64,000 bases of DNA. Origin: Synergistaceae bacterium. Its GTDB lineage: Bacteria > Synergistota > Synergistia > Synergistales > Aminobacteriaceae. Made by a program: the position numbers and the translations under genes. Under the pieces are notes generated by a model that had not been told where the DNA came from, made no database searches, and was given only the letters and a program-made list of their open reading frames with translations. The DNA is taken from assembly GCA_031267575.1 (NCBI GenBank), contig JAIRYN010000026.1, positions 1 through 64,000 on the forward strand, written 5' to 3'. Shown here piece after piece: positions 34,518 to 42,660 of the stretch (position 1 is its first letter; each line of letters begins with the position of its first letter).

Positions 34518-35176
34518 AAAGACGCTCCTTTTCTAATACAAATTAAAGGGTTTTTTGATTTTTTTGATAACCCTTCTTCTTTTTTTCCAATTCTAGAATT
34601 TTATCATTGTTAGCGGGAGGTGTAAACCACCAAAATTCACGGGTTATGGGCTTTTCGCTCATTAGGCGCTGCTTCTTTCTTGTTTTCAATTTTCTCAATT
34701 GCTACTTTCTCAATTTCTACCTGACGCACAGGACGTTTCAATTTCTTCAGCTTGATTTCTTCAGCTTGATCGCATATCCTTTATAGCAACATATCCTTTA
34801 TAGCAAATGGATACTTCCCCGCCATAGCTTTCTCGCGCTTCCAGGTCGGTGATTTGCTGTGATTTGCTTCGGATGAAGGTGGGTTCGGATGAAGGTGGGT
34901 GATGTGTTGGACGAAGAGAGGAATATCCTTTCCGGAATATCCTTTATCGTAACTCCTGAAACAGGATTCGTCTTCTCATCTCATCCAGCTCATTGGCCTG
35001 ATCTCGGAGAATCAAGATGACATGAACGAGGCCATGAAAAGAGCGTACCTGGATTTGAATTTGTAACGTACCTGGATTTGAATTTGTAGGGAGAGCAAAC
35101 ACATCGCGCTCTCCCTTTGCAAGATGTCTTAACGACCTGATACGTTTGCCGTTCCGTCAGACCTATTCAAATCTAT
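34518..35176. repeat. 659-bp intergenic region rich in short tandem duplications
   Basis: No gene is recognised. Besides the rpsD promoter it shows at least six adjacent duplications: tactttctcaattt-type (about 34690-34720), atatcctttatagcaa x2 (about 34775-34806), tgatttgct x2 (about 34850-34867), ttcggatgaaggtggg x2 (about 34867-34899), ggaatatccttt x2 (about 34919-34945) and acctggatttgaatttgta x2 (about 35048-35089). A hairpin-forming gggagagc/gctctccc pair follows at about 35089-35117. Confidence 0.75.
34598..34626 (-). promoter_or_regulatory. promoter of rpsD
   Basis: Minus strand -35 TTTACA (complement of 34621-34626), 17-nt spacer, -10 TAAAAT (complement of 34598-34603), about 80 nt upstream of rpsD. 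Confidence 0.6.
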
Positions 35177-35377
35177 CTAAACAGATTCAAAGCTGACTTC
35201 CTGCTTCACTGAGGCCTGTTTCACCGCCATCTCGCGACGACGGCCAGAGCTTTCCTCTCCGCAGGCTGACACCGTGGAACTCACGGCGTAATTTCTGAAA
35301 TTGATCGCTGCGTTCACGTCTCGGTCATGATGTACGCCGCATTGCGGGCACGTCCACTTCCGAACTGATAGCGACAA
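35177..35377 (-). pseudogene. C-terminal remnant of an IS605/IS1341-type TnpB
   Basis: These 66 codons match the zinc-ribbon end of TnpB: RKWTCPQCGVHHDRDVNAAI includes CxxC and the DRDxNAA signature. ACGEESSG and a final SVKQE are typical of the last residues of the family. The RuvC-like body and most of the gene are missing, and upstream sequence is unrelated. It is a fossil of a transposon-associated nuclease gene, not a functional protein. Confidence 0.85.
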
Positions 35378-35441
35378 CTACTCTAATCTATTCATAATTA
35401 CATATATTAACATAGATTCAGTCATATTTCAATCGAACTGT

Positions 35442-36038
35442 TTACACCCTGGTTTTCGCCCCAAACAGCATTACTACAATCACCCAACCTTCCCAAAATC
35501 CCGAATTACAGCCACTGGCTTTGTTGGAAATATCCGGCTTTGGTGAGTTTTTTTTCCAGATAGCGCTTTCGGAGCTGATCTCGACCTGGCCGACGATGTC
35601 CACGTCGATGTATCCACTAATCTTCACGATTCCCGATGTAGTGGAGGTAAACGTCACCTCGTAGACCAAACCGTCAACTGAAACCGGCGGTAGTTTAAAA
35701 GAATTGCTCATCGTGGGAGCGAGTTCAGGAACCTTGACGGGAGTGTTCAGAATAACAACTTTCGAGTACCGCCAGGCGTTGATATTGAGCTTCGACGCGT
35801 TGAGCTGCATCGCCAAAGAAAAACCCAGAAAATATTGATCTCCGCTTTCTATTTGGGTTCGCATATCCAAAGTGCCGTCGAGAGTCATTTCGACCCGCGC
35901 AATACCCTTTTCCACGAATCCTCCACCCTCTATAAACCATGGACCGCTAATATCATAAATATCATAGTCCGCAAGAACGGATCCTGGCGCTAGAAACAAA
36001 AAGAGAAGCGCTATCACCAAATTCCTTCGCATATTCAA
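35442..36038 (-). CDS. secreted protein with Synergist-CTERM-like C-terminus
   Basis: This 198-aa protein has a signal peptide about 1-23 (MRRNLVIALLFLFLAPGSVLA). The mature part is rich in beta-strand-type sequence (DYDIYDISGPWFIEGGGFVEKG) and unrecognised. The C-terminus has SGCN, a hydrophobic stretch (FWEGWVIVVMLFGA) and a final basic residue, resembling the Synergist-CTERM sorting tail (SGC, hydrophobic segment, Arg/Lys). If so, it is processed and anchored at the cell surface. Start chosen at the ATG behind aggaggtttttgaat. Confidence 0.65.
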   Translation of the reverse strand: MNMRRNLVIALLFLFLAPGSVLADYDIYDISGPWFIEGGGFVEKGIARVEMTLDGTLDMRTQIESGDQYFLGFSLAMQLNASKLNINAWRYSKVVILNTPVKVPELAPTMSNSFKLPPVSVDGLVYEVTFTSTTSGIVKISGYIDVDIVGQVEISSESAIWKKNSPKPDISNKASGCNSGFWEGWVIVVMLFGAKTRV

Positions 36039-36091
36039 AAACCTCCTGAACGCAAGAATCTCACACGAGGTCGGGCGCGTCCGTCGGAAGA

Positions 36092-36152
36092 ACCATCATT
36101 TCAAATTGGGTTCGCATATCCAAAGTGCCGTTGAAGGACCATCATTTCAAAT
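36092..36152. repeat. composite dispersed duplication between two genes
   Basis: The spacer holds a 26-nt copy (36106-36131) of a segment inside the neighbouring secreted-protein gene (35853-35878). It is bracketed by two copies of accatcatttcaaat (36092-36106 and 36138-36152), the second being the 3' end of the thioredoxin-like gene. This is a copy-paste pattern rather than a simple tandem repeat. Confidence 0.8.
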
Positions 36153-36681
36153 AAGGTGACACGTCGTTCTTCTGGCCTTGCAAGACCTTCAGGAGGTCTT
36201 TTTCGATCAAATCGTCATTGCCTCCGTTGCGGAACTTGCCGATGACGATCATCGCGACTTTGCGAGAGATGGCCTCGGCCGCGGCACGGTGAACGTCCAG
36301 AGGCCGCTCGATGAAGGCGCCATCCATCAGGTCGCCGGACGCGTTCAGCGCGAGAACCGTAGGAACGCGGCTCGTTCCAAGGCGTTGTTGCAAAAAACCC
36401 TCGGCAGCGGCGTTCCACTCTTCAAACACCACGGAGATATGGGGGTTGACCCGCGGAATTTTACCTAAGAGGGGCAACACTGCCCGGCAATCAGGACAGC
36501 CGACATTCGCGAAAACCACCAAGGTGATCCCCTGAAATTCTTTTAGGGCTTTCTCGAAAGAAGGAGAAAATTTCACTTCCTCCGAGCGTTGTTTAACGTA
36601 AACTTCATCCGAGGAAACGCCGAGAAACTCGTCAAACGTTTTCCCCGATGTTAAATCGAAAGGTACCTGATTGTCGGTCAT
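36142..36681 (-). CDS. thioredoxin-fold protein with CPDC motif
   Basis: This 179-aa, apparently cytoplasmic protein has LVVFANVGCPDCRAVLPLLG with redox pair C62-x-x-C65 and a cis-proline segment RVPTVLAL. It resembles the thioredoxin_9 family (Bacillus YtpP/BrxC-related types with a long N-terminal helix region). It probably acts as a thiol-disulfide reductant or bacillithiol-independent redoxin; the partner is unknown. Confidence 0.8.
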   Translation of the reverse strand: MTDNQVPFDLTSGKTFDEFLGVSSDEVYVKQRSEEVKFSPSFEKALKEFQGITLVVFANVGCPDCRAVLPLLGKIPRVNPHISVVFEEWNAAAEGFLQQRLGTSRVPTVLALNASGDLMDGAFIERPLDVHRAAAEAISRKVAMIVIGKFRNGGNDDLIEKDLLKVLQGQKNDVSPYLK

Positions 36682-36754
36682 TTTTACTCCCCCGTCTTAC
36701 GATAACTCATGAATGATTCACATACGGAGTATAGCGCAAAACCGTTTGAAAACA

Positions 36755-38074
36755 TCAACGGTTGCCAATAATGCCTCCACGGCCAGGATCGGGAACGAAA
36801 GTGGAGTCGCCCTCCGCGCCAACAATCATCCCGACTTTATAAGCGCCGTTAACTCCGCCAAAGTTTCGACTGTCGACAAAACTTCCGTTGGAGAGATGCC
36901 CAATGACGCCGCCCACGGCTTCCCCTCCTCGAACCGTGCCTTTGTTATTGCTATGGTCCACAGCGCCGAACGTCATTTCGCCTACTACACCACCCACGTT
37001 GATCACTCCCACCACCGCCGCGTCGGCGGTGCAGCTTACGACGACACCTCCACCGGCCAATTCGCCGACAATACCCCCAATATGCGCTCTGCCCTGGACA
37101 AATCCCAAGGTACCGCATCCATGTAGCTCTCCTCCCCCGATACGGCCCGCGACACCGCCGATGTTCCCGATTCCTGTCACCTGCCCGTCAAAGGTCGACT
37201 TGTCGGCGCCGCCACTCTCGATGATATTGCCGATAAGACCGCCTACGTTATGCTCTCCCTTAACTAGCAAGTTTTTTCCATAGCAAGCCACAATATCACC
37301 GGCGAGGATACTCCCCACAGCTCCTCCTACGTCCAGAGCGCCGATCACTCGCCCCGATATGACTCCTACACGTATTCTCGCCTGGTCTATCGTGCCGGCC
37401 AGTCCTCCAACGGCGTTCCTCCCTTCGACCTGCCCTAAAAAATCACAATTCTGCAATCCGCCTCCCAGCAAGCTGCCCACAAGACCGCCCACTGAGGAAG
37501 TTCCCTTCACCGAACCGGAAACCGAGCAGTCGGTCGCGACGGAGTTTCTCATAAACGCCGCGATGCCTCCCACGCTACCCCCCGAAAGGTCCACATGCTG
37601 TAGGTTGATACGGTTCACAGTAGCTCCGTCGATCACGCCGAACAACCCCATCAACGGCCGTTCGCCCCGAAGGTTCCAGATGATATACCCCCCGCCATCG
37701 AAGATACCTTTAAAGGGGTTACTCCTGCCCCTGTCGGAAAAACCGATGGGAAACCACGGAGCCCCTTCCAGGTCGATGTCGGTTCCCAGTCGAATATACT
37801 TGCCCGCGTAAGAGTTGCCTCCGCTCACCGAGTTCGAGAAGGCGGCAAGTTGCGCCGCGGTACTGATCAGATAGGGGCTTTTTTGAGTTCCCGCTCCACT
37901 TGCGAAGATCGGCGGAGTTTTGGACGCGGTGGAACGTTGGCCGTTGCTAGGAACGCGTTTCCTTATGACCCTTCCGGTTGCGGCGTCGCTTTCCGACGAG
38001 AAAGAAATCACGAAAAGCCCAGCCAGGAAGATCACGAAAAAAATAGCAGTAAACGTTCTATTGTGTTTGCTCAT
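36755..38074 (-). CDS. secreted GLUG-repeat protein
   Basis: This 439-aa protein has a signal peptide about 1-31. After GTQKSPYLISTAAQLAAFSN and FKGIFDGGGYII come about eight repeats of 30-40 residues with the GLUG-type core (SVGGLVGSLLGGG, NVGGLIGNIIESG, HIGGIVGELAGGG, AVGGVIGHLSNG). Such repeats build right-handed beta-solenoids in surface proteins of gut anaerobes. It is likely exported; no C-terminal anchor is visible. It is transcribed divergently from glmS. Confidence 0.9.
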   Translation of the reverse strand: MSKHNRTFTAIFFVIFLAGLFVISFSSESDAATGRVIRKRVPSNGQRSTASKTPPIFASGAGTQKSPYLISTAAQLAAFSNSVSGGNSYAGKYIRLGTDIDLEGAPWFPIGFSDRGRSNPFKGIFDGGGYIIWNLRGERPLMGLFGVIDGATVNRINLQHVDLSGGSVGGIAAFMRNSVATDCSVSGSVKGTSSVGGLVGSLLGGGLQNCDFLGQVEGRNAVGGLAGTIDQARIRVGVISGRVIGALDVGGAVGSILAGDIVACYGKNLLVKGEHNVGGLIGNIIESGGADKSTFDGQVTGIGNIGGVAGRIGGGELHGCGTLGFVQGRAHIGGIVGELAGGGVVVSCTADAAVVGVINVGGVVGEMTFGAVDHSNNKGTVRGGEAVGGVIGHLSNGSFVDSRNFGGVNGAYKVGMIVGAEGDSTFVPDPGRGGIIGNR

Positions 38075-38212
38075 AAGTGTACACGCTCCTTAAAAAACAA
38101 ATGTACTTATTTCATTCCCTATTTTTATTTCCCTTTTTCATTTTTATCTTACCAAATAAACCGCTAAATGAAGCGTCTCCATGACTGAGAAAATCTTAGG
38201 GAAGAAAACCTG

Positions 38213-38218
38213 TATAAT
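38213..38218 (+). promoter_or_regulatory. -10 element of glmS
   Basis: TATAAT lies 37 nt before the proposed TTG start. The -35 is poor (AAAATC at 38190-38195), so a regulator or extended contacts may be needed. Confidence 0.4.
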
Positions 38219-38254
38219 CTTCTCAGCATTGAATTATAATAAGGGGTGAGCTTT

Positions 38255-40090
38255 TTGTGTGGAATCATGGGCTACATCGGTCCCAGAGACGCCGCCGAGA
38301 TCGTTCTTAAGGGACTGGAGTGTTTGGAATACCGAGGATATGACTCCGCGGGGATCGCGTTGGCCGAAGGACATAAGATCGGTATATCCAAGTGCGTGGG
38401 CAGCGTGGCGAATCTGAGGACCCAACTGGAAAAAAACGTCTTAAGCGGAAAGATGGGTATAGGTCATACTCGCTGGGCGACTCATGGGGGTGTGACGCGG
38501 GAGAACGCGCATCCTCATGTGGATGCCGACGGCAGGGTGGTTTTGATCCATAATGGTATTGTGGAGAACTTTCACGAATTAGGCGAAGAGCTGGTAAAAC
38601 AAGGTGCCCACTTCACCTCCGAAACAGACACGGAAATAGTCGCTTTTCTGATTTCGAGCCTTTACAAAGACGATCCGCTTCTTGTGATACGAGAAGCCTG
38701 TGCTCGTTTGAGGGGCTCCTTCGCTTTCGTCATTCTTTTCGCTGACGTGGCGGACCGCTATTACTGCGTCCGCAAAGGACCGCCTCTGGTGCTGGGAACC
38801 GCTGAAGGCGAGACTTTTTGCGCCTCGGACGTCACTGCCCTGCTACCTTATACCCACAACATTCTTTTTATGGAAGACGGTGAAATAGCGGAGCTGTCCG
38901 CGAAAGGCATCTCCCTTTATGGCTTCGACGGAGTCCAACGGAAAGCGCGCCTACACACCATCGATTGGGACGCGTCAATGACGTCCAAGGGAATGTACCC
39001 CCACTTCATGCTCAAGGAAATCGAGGAACAGGGCAATGTTTTGCGGCACACCCTGTCGGGGCGCATCGACAGCGGAAGCGGAAGGGGCATTGATCTTCAG
39101 GCGGAGTTTCCGTTCACAGACGAGGACGCCCGGAAGTTTTGCCGTATCCATTTCGTGGCCTGCGGGACCTCCTGCCATGCCGCGGCGGTGGCGGGGCGCT
39201 TGGCGGACAAATACACGGGCATGGACGTGCGGGTAGAGGCGGCGTCGGAATATCGCTACGGCAGCGTTGTCTGCAACGAACAGACTCTGGCGGTCTTTGT
39301 CTCCCAATCCGGAGAAACGGCGGACACTTTGGCGGCCGCCCGACAGGCTCGAACGAAGGGCGCACGTTGCCTTGCTGTCACCAATATGGTCAACTCCTCG
39401 CTGGCCCGAGAGGTAGGATCAGTGCTGGAACTGCGGGCAGGACCGGAGATCGGCGTCGCTGCGACGAAGACCTTCATTGGGCAATTAGCGGCACTGACGC
39501 TTTTGGCCCTTTGGATCGGCAAACAAAAAGGCCGCATCGGCCGAGAGGACGAGTCGCGTTTGGCCGAGGAGCTGGTGCGCTTGCCGCTGAAACTCGAAAA
39601 AATTCTGGGGCAGGGCAAGGAGATCAGGGAGATGGCCGAGCGCTACAAAGACATGGCGGGCTTCCTCTTTATTGGCAGAGGAGCCTCCAACGCTATCGGC
39701 ATGGAGGGCGCGTTGAAGCTCAAAGAGATCTCCTATGTTCACGCCGAGGCCCATGCGGCAGGAGAGATGAAGCATGGCCCCATCGCCATTCTGGATGTGA
39801 AGCTGCCGGTGGTGGCCATCGTTCCCAAGGACGACCTGTACGAAAAAACCCTGTCCAACATCCAAGAGGCCCGCGCTCGCAAGGCGCCCATCATCGCGAT
39901 CGCATCTCAAGGGGACGAGGATATACTCCGGTTCTCCAACGATTGTTTTTTTATTCCTGAGACGGAAAACGAGCTAACGCCGCTCTTGACGGTAGTACCC
40001 TTGCAGTTGTTCGCGTACCACTTGGCGTCGATTTTAGGACGAGAGATTGATCGTCCTAGAAACCTGGCCAAAAGCGTCACGGTAGAATGA
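38255..40090 (+). CDS. glmS: glutamine-fructose-6-phosphate aminotransferase
   Basis: It makes glucosamine-6-phosphate for peptidoglycan. It has 611 aa if started at TTG 38255, which places the catalytic nucleophile Cys directly after Met (CGIMGYIG), as the N-terminal nucleophile hydrolase mechanism requires after Met removal. The upstream in-frame GTG at 38246 would bury the Cys at position 5. aaggggtgag serves as ribosome-binding site. Glutaminase domain about 1-240 (HTRWATHGGV), then two SIS isomerase domains (VSQSGETADTL, AGEMKHGPIA) and the C-terminal NLAKSVTVE. No glmS ribozyme fits in the short leader. Confidence 0.97.
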   Translation: MCGIMGYIGPRDAAEIVLKGLECLEYRGYDSAGIALAEGHKIGISKCVGSVANLRTQLEKNVLSGKMGIGHTRWATHGGVTRENAHPHVDADGRVVLIHNGIVENFHELGEELVKQGAHFTSETDTEIVAFLISSLYKDDPLLVIREACARLRGSFAFVILFADVADRYYCVRKGPPLVLGTAEGETFCASDVTALLPYTHNILFMEDGEIAELSAKGISLYGFDGVQRKARLHTIDWDASMTSKGMYPHFMLKEIEEQGNVLRHTLSGRIDSGSGRGIDLQAEFPFTDEDARKFCRIHFVACGTSCHAAAVAGRLADKYTGMDVRVEAASEYRYGSVVCNEQTLAVFVSQSGETADTLAAARQARTKGARCLAVTNMVNSSLAREVGSVLELRAGPEIGVAATKTFIGQLAALTLLALWIGKQKGRIGREDESRLAEELVRLPLKLEKILGQGKEIREMAERYKDMAGFLFIGRGASNAIGMEGALKLKEISYVHAEAHAAGEMKHGPIAILDVKLPVVAIVPKDDLYEKTLSNIQEARARKAPIIAIASQGDEDILRFSNDCFFIPETENELTPLLTVVPLQLFAYHLASILGREIDRPRNLAKSVTVE

Positions 40091-40297
40091 TGGAGATAAT
40101 AATGATGGATATGATATAGACGTAATGATGGATTTAGCAAGGTAATCGGTAACCGTTTATAGGTTTGTAGGTTTATAGACTTGTAGGTTTATAGACTTGT
40201 AGAGACGCGCGGTAGTGCGTCTCTACAGGCGTCACCAATCGATCATCCGATCATCAAGTCAAAGTTAAGTTAAAGTCAAGGCAAAGTCAAATCAAAG
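40091..40297. repeat. spacer with duplications and a hairpin
   Basis: It contains two copies of ggtttatagacttgta (about 40169-40201), then an 11-bp hairpin TGTAGAGACGC / GCGTCTCTACA (40198-40227) that may end convergent transcription, and iterated aaagtcaa/aatcaaa units running into the S-component gene. Confidence 0.65.
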
Positions 40298-40804
40298 TCA
40301 AATCAAATGGAGGCGACTCTTGAGGTTGGCTCGGTCCATTTGGGAGGCAACGCAGAAATAGAGGAATGCGCTGCCGGCAGACTGAAGCGCGTTGTATGGC
40401 AGAGAAACGAGCGGAACGGAAGCGCTACCTGTCAAAATCCACTCGGCAACATAGTATCCCCCCATTGTGATGGGAAACGCCGCAACCAGCGCTACCACAT
40501 TCCAGGCGCACAGCAGTTTTGTGGCGCGGTTGGTGAAAGGCAGAGCTAATCCCATTTTAATCACCAGGGTAAACGGCGCCCACAGGGCAAAACCGGACAA
40601 CACGTCCGCCAAAGCACCTCCGAGCCCGCCCGCCGCCATTGCCCAGCGCTTAGGGAGCAACGCCGCCGCCAAATAAATGACCGTATCGCCGACGTGAATA
40701 TATCCCCCGCTTCCAATCGGAATACGCGGCAGATAGGCGGTAGCGACGAGAATTAAAGCCGTAAATAGTCCGGCTAGGGCAAAATGAGAAAGATTCTTTT
40801 GCAT
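40298..40804 (-). CDS. ECF transporter substrate-specific (S) component
   Basis: This 168-aa membrane protein has about six helices. ATG at 40804 is chosen because aaggagtg lies 9 nt upstream. It begins MQKNLSHFALAGLFTALILV and shows the ECF S-component pattern IPIGSGGYIHVGDTVIYLAA and GGALADVLSGFALWAPFTLV (related to the TIGR04002-type family). It would capture a vitamin-like substrate and dock to an EcfAT module encoded elsewhere. No riboswitch is visible upstream, so the substrate is open. Confidence 0.8.
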   Translation of the reverse strand: MQKNLSHFALAGLFTALILVATAYLPRIPIGSGGYIHVGDTVIYLAAALLPKRWAMAAGGLGGALADVLSGFALWAPFTLVIKMGLALPFTNRATKLLCAWNVVALVAAFPITMGGYYVAEWILTGSASVPLVSLPYNALQSAGSAFLYFCVASQMDRANLKSRLHLI

Positions 40805-40878
40805 CGTTGCGAAACACTCCTTACTGTGTACGATGGCATGACTAGTTCCCAATTACCAATTCGTAATATTACTCCAGT

Positions 40879-42657
40879 TTAAAGATAGTGCCTAAGCTTC
40901 GCGATGACTTCCTCCGCGTCGATGGGTTTTCCTAAATGATCGTTCATACCGGCGACCCGGCAGCGTTCGATGTCCTCGCGGAAAACGTTCGCGGTCATGG
41001 CAATGATAGGAATCAAGTCCGCTTCCGGCAGTCCTGAGTCCCGAATCCTTTTTGTCGCCTCGTACCCATCCATACGGGGCATCTGGACATCCATCAAGAT
41101 CAATTCGTAATTTCCCGGCCGAGCGATGAATTTTTCGACAGCCTCCATGCCGTCGAAGGCAAAATCAATCTCGATACCCGTGTGTCCGATCAGAGCCTGC
41201 ACAATTTCCCGATTGATGATCACGTCCTCCGCGATCAAGACGCGTTTGCCGCAGAAAATGTCGTCGTTGTCAACATCCATGTCATAGTTTTCTTCTCCCT
41301 GAAAATCGTCGCCGTCGATCTTCATTTCTGCGCCTCTTTTCGCCTTTATCTCGAAGATGAAAGAAGCGCCCTTACCCAGTTCGGACTCGATCCAGATACG
41401 TCCGCTCATCATTTCGACAATGCGCTTGGAAATAGCAAGCCCTAAACCCGTCCCGCCGAACTTGCGGGAGATGCTACCGTCGGCCTGCTCGAAGGAGGTA
41501 AAGAGCCTTTGTTGCTGTTCTTCCGATATGCCGATACCCGTGTCTTTGATCTCGACGTAGAGACTGCATACCTCCTCTTCCTCCGCGATCTTTCGGGCCA
41601 ACAGAGCGACGGAGCCGTGTTCCGGCGTGAACTTGACGGCATTTCCCAGAAGGTTCGTGATCACCTGAGCCAGGCGCTGCTCGTCTGAAACGATGTTCAC
41701 GGGAATGTTGTCGCTTACATCCACAGATAGGCTCTGTCCCTTTTCCTCCACCCGAAAGCGGATGACGTTGGTGACCCGTTCGATCATTTTCCTGAAGTTG
41801 AACTCTTCGATCGACAGATCGAACTTGTTCGCCTCGATTTTGGACATATCCAAGATATCGTTGATGACACCCAAAAGGTGTGTGGATGCCTCGCTGATCT
41901 TATCTAGGCAGTATTCCTTCCGCTCGGCCTGGTTCGAGGCCTTGGCGATGGAGGTCATGCCGATAATGGCGTTCATGGGCGTGCGAATCTCGTGGCTCAT
42001 CCGGGAGAGAAATTCCGATTTCGCGCGGGTGGACTGCTCAGCCAGCTCTCTGGCGCGTTCGGCGTCGCGTCTCGCCTGGGAGATTTCGGTGGTATCATAG
42101 AAAAAAAGCATCACTCCCTCTGTCGTACCGTCTTCTTCCAACATCGATGTCACTTGCGCGAGATAATGGCGAACATTTCCCAACCCCCCGAAGTCAATAT
42201 CGCACTCGATCTCGGTGAAGCGTTTAGCGCCCAGGCTGGCTTGGAAAATCTCGTCTATACGTTGTAGCAATCCCTCTTCGACGAGAGAGGTTAGCAGCTC
42301 CCGGTAGGACTTTCCTCGAATCATACCGAAAGCCGAGGTCCCAGTGCTCCGCAGGTACGAGTCGCTGGTAAAGACAATATGACCTTCCCGATCGAAGAGC
42401 ATAATCGCGTCCAGGCAGTTGGCGAGCAACAAATTCATATATTTTTCCAGCCGGGATTTCTCTGCCGAGACGATTTTACTCAGGTTATCCTTCGTCTCGG
42501 CGCTGATTCTATTACGTTCGTTGATGCTTTGCTGATATTTAAATTCTCGCGCCAATTTTTTGTTTTCCAAACGCAGTTTTTTATTTTCTTCGCTCAGCGC
42601 TCTCAATATCTCTGCGTTATTCGAGGGTTCTGGAAGAGGCGCGGGTTTCTCATGCAC
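40879..42657 (-). CDS. hybrid sensor histidine kinase with PAS and receiver domains
   Basis: This 592-aa cytoplasmic protein starts with GTG. Order: coiled coil about 10-65, PAS about 68-195 (LDAIMLFDREGHIVFTSDSY), HisKA with FLSRMSHEIRTPMNAIIGM, HATPase_c with NLLGNAVKFTPEHG and KFGGTGLGLAISKRI, linker, then REC (RVLIAEDVIINREIV, LILMDVQMPRMDGYEAT, KPIDAEEV). The gene follows the FIST-domain gene by 3 nt, so FIST probably supplies the signal input. No HPt or output protein is adjacent. Confidence 0.95.
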   Translation of the reverse strand: MHEKPAPLPEPSNNAEILRALSEENKKLRLENKKLAREFKYQQSINERNRISAETKDNLSKIVSAEKSRLEKYMNLLLANCLDAIMLFDREGHIVFTSDSYLRSTGTSAFGMIRGKSYRELLTSLVEEGLLQRIDEIFQASLGAKRFTEIECDIDFGGLGNVRHYLAQVTSMLEEDGTTEGVMLFFYDTTEISQARRDAERARELAEQSTRAKSEFLSRMSHEIRTPMNAIIGMTSIAKASNQAERKEYCLDKISEASTHLLGVINDILDMSKIEANKFDLSIEEFNFRKMIERVTNVIRFRVEEKGQSLSVDVSDNIPVNIVSDEQRLAQVITNLLGNAVKFTPEHGSVALLARKIAEEEEVCSLYVEIKDTGIGISEEQQQRLFTSFEQADGSISRKFGGTGLGLAISKRIVEMMSGRIWIESELGKGASFIFEIKAKRGAEMKIDGDDFQGEENYDMDVDNDDIFCGKRVLIAEDVIINREIVQALIGHTGIEIDFAFDGMEAVEKFIARPGNYELILMDVQMPRMDGYEATKRIRDSGLPEADLIPIIAMTANVFREDIERCRVAGMNDHLGKPIDAEEVIAKLRHYL

Positions 42658-42660
42658 GAC

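Noticed and set aside
36888-37811. Pro/Thr-rich frames on the plus strand opposite the GLUG protein
   Set aside because: They are antisense shadows of the Gly/Val-rich repeats of the GLUG gene.
38091-38254. A glmS ribozyme in the glmS leader
   Set aside because: The leader is too short and shows none of the conserved ribozyme core.
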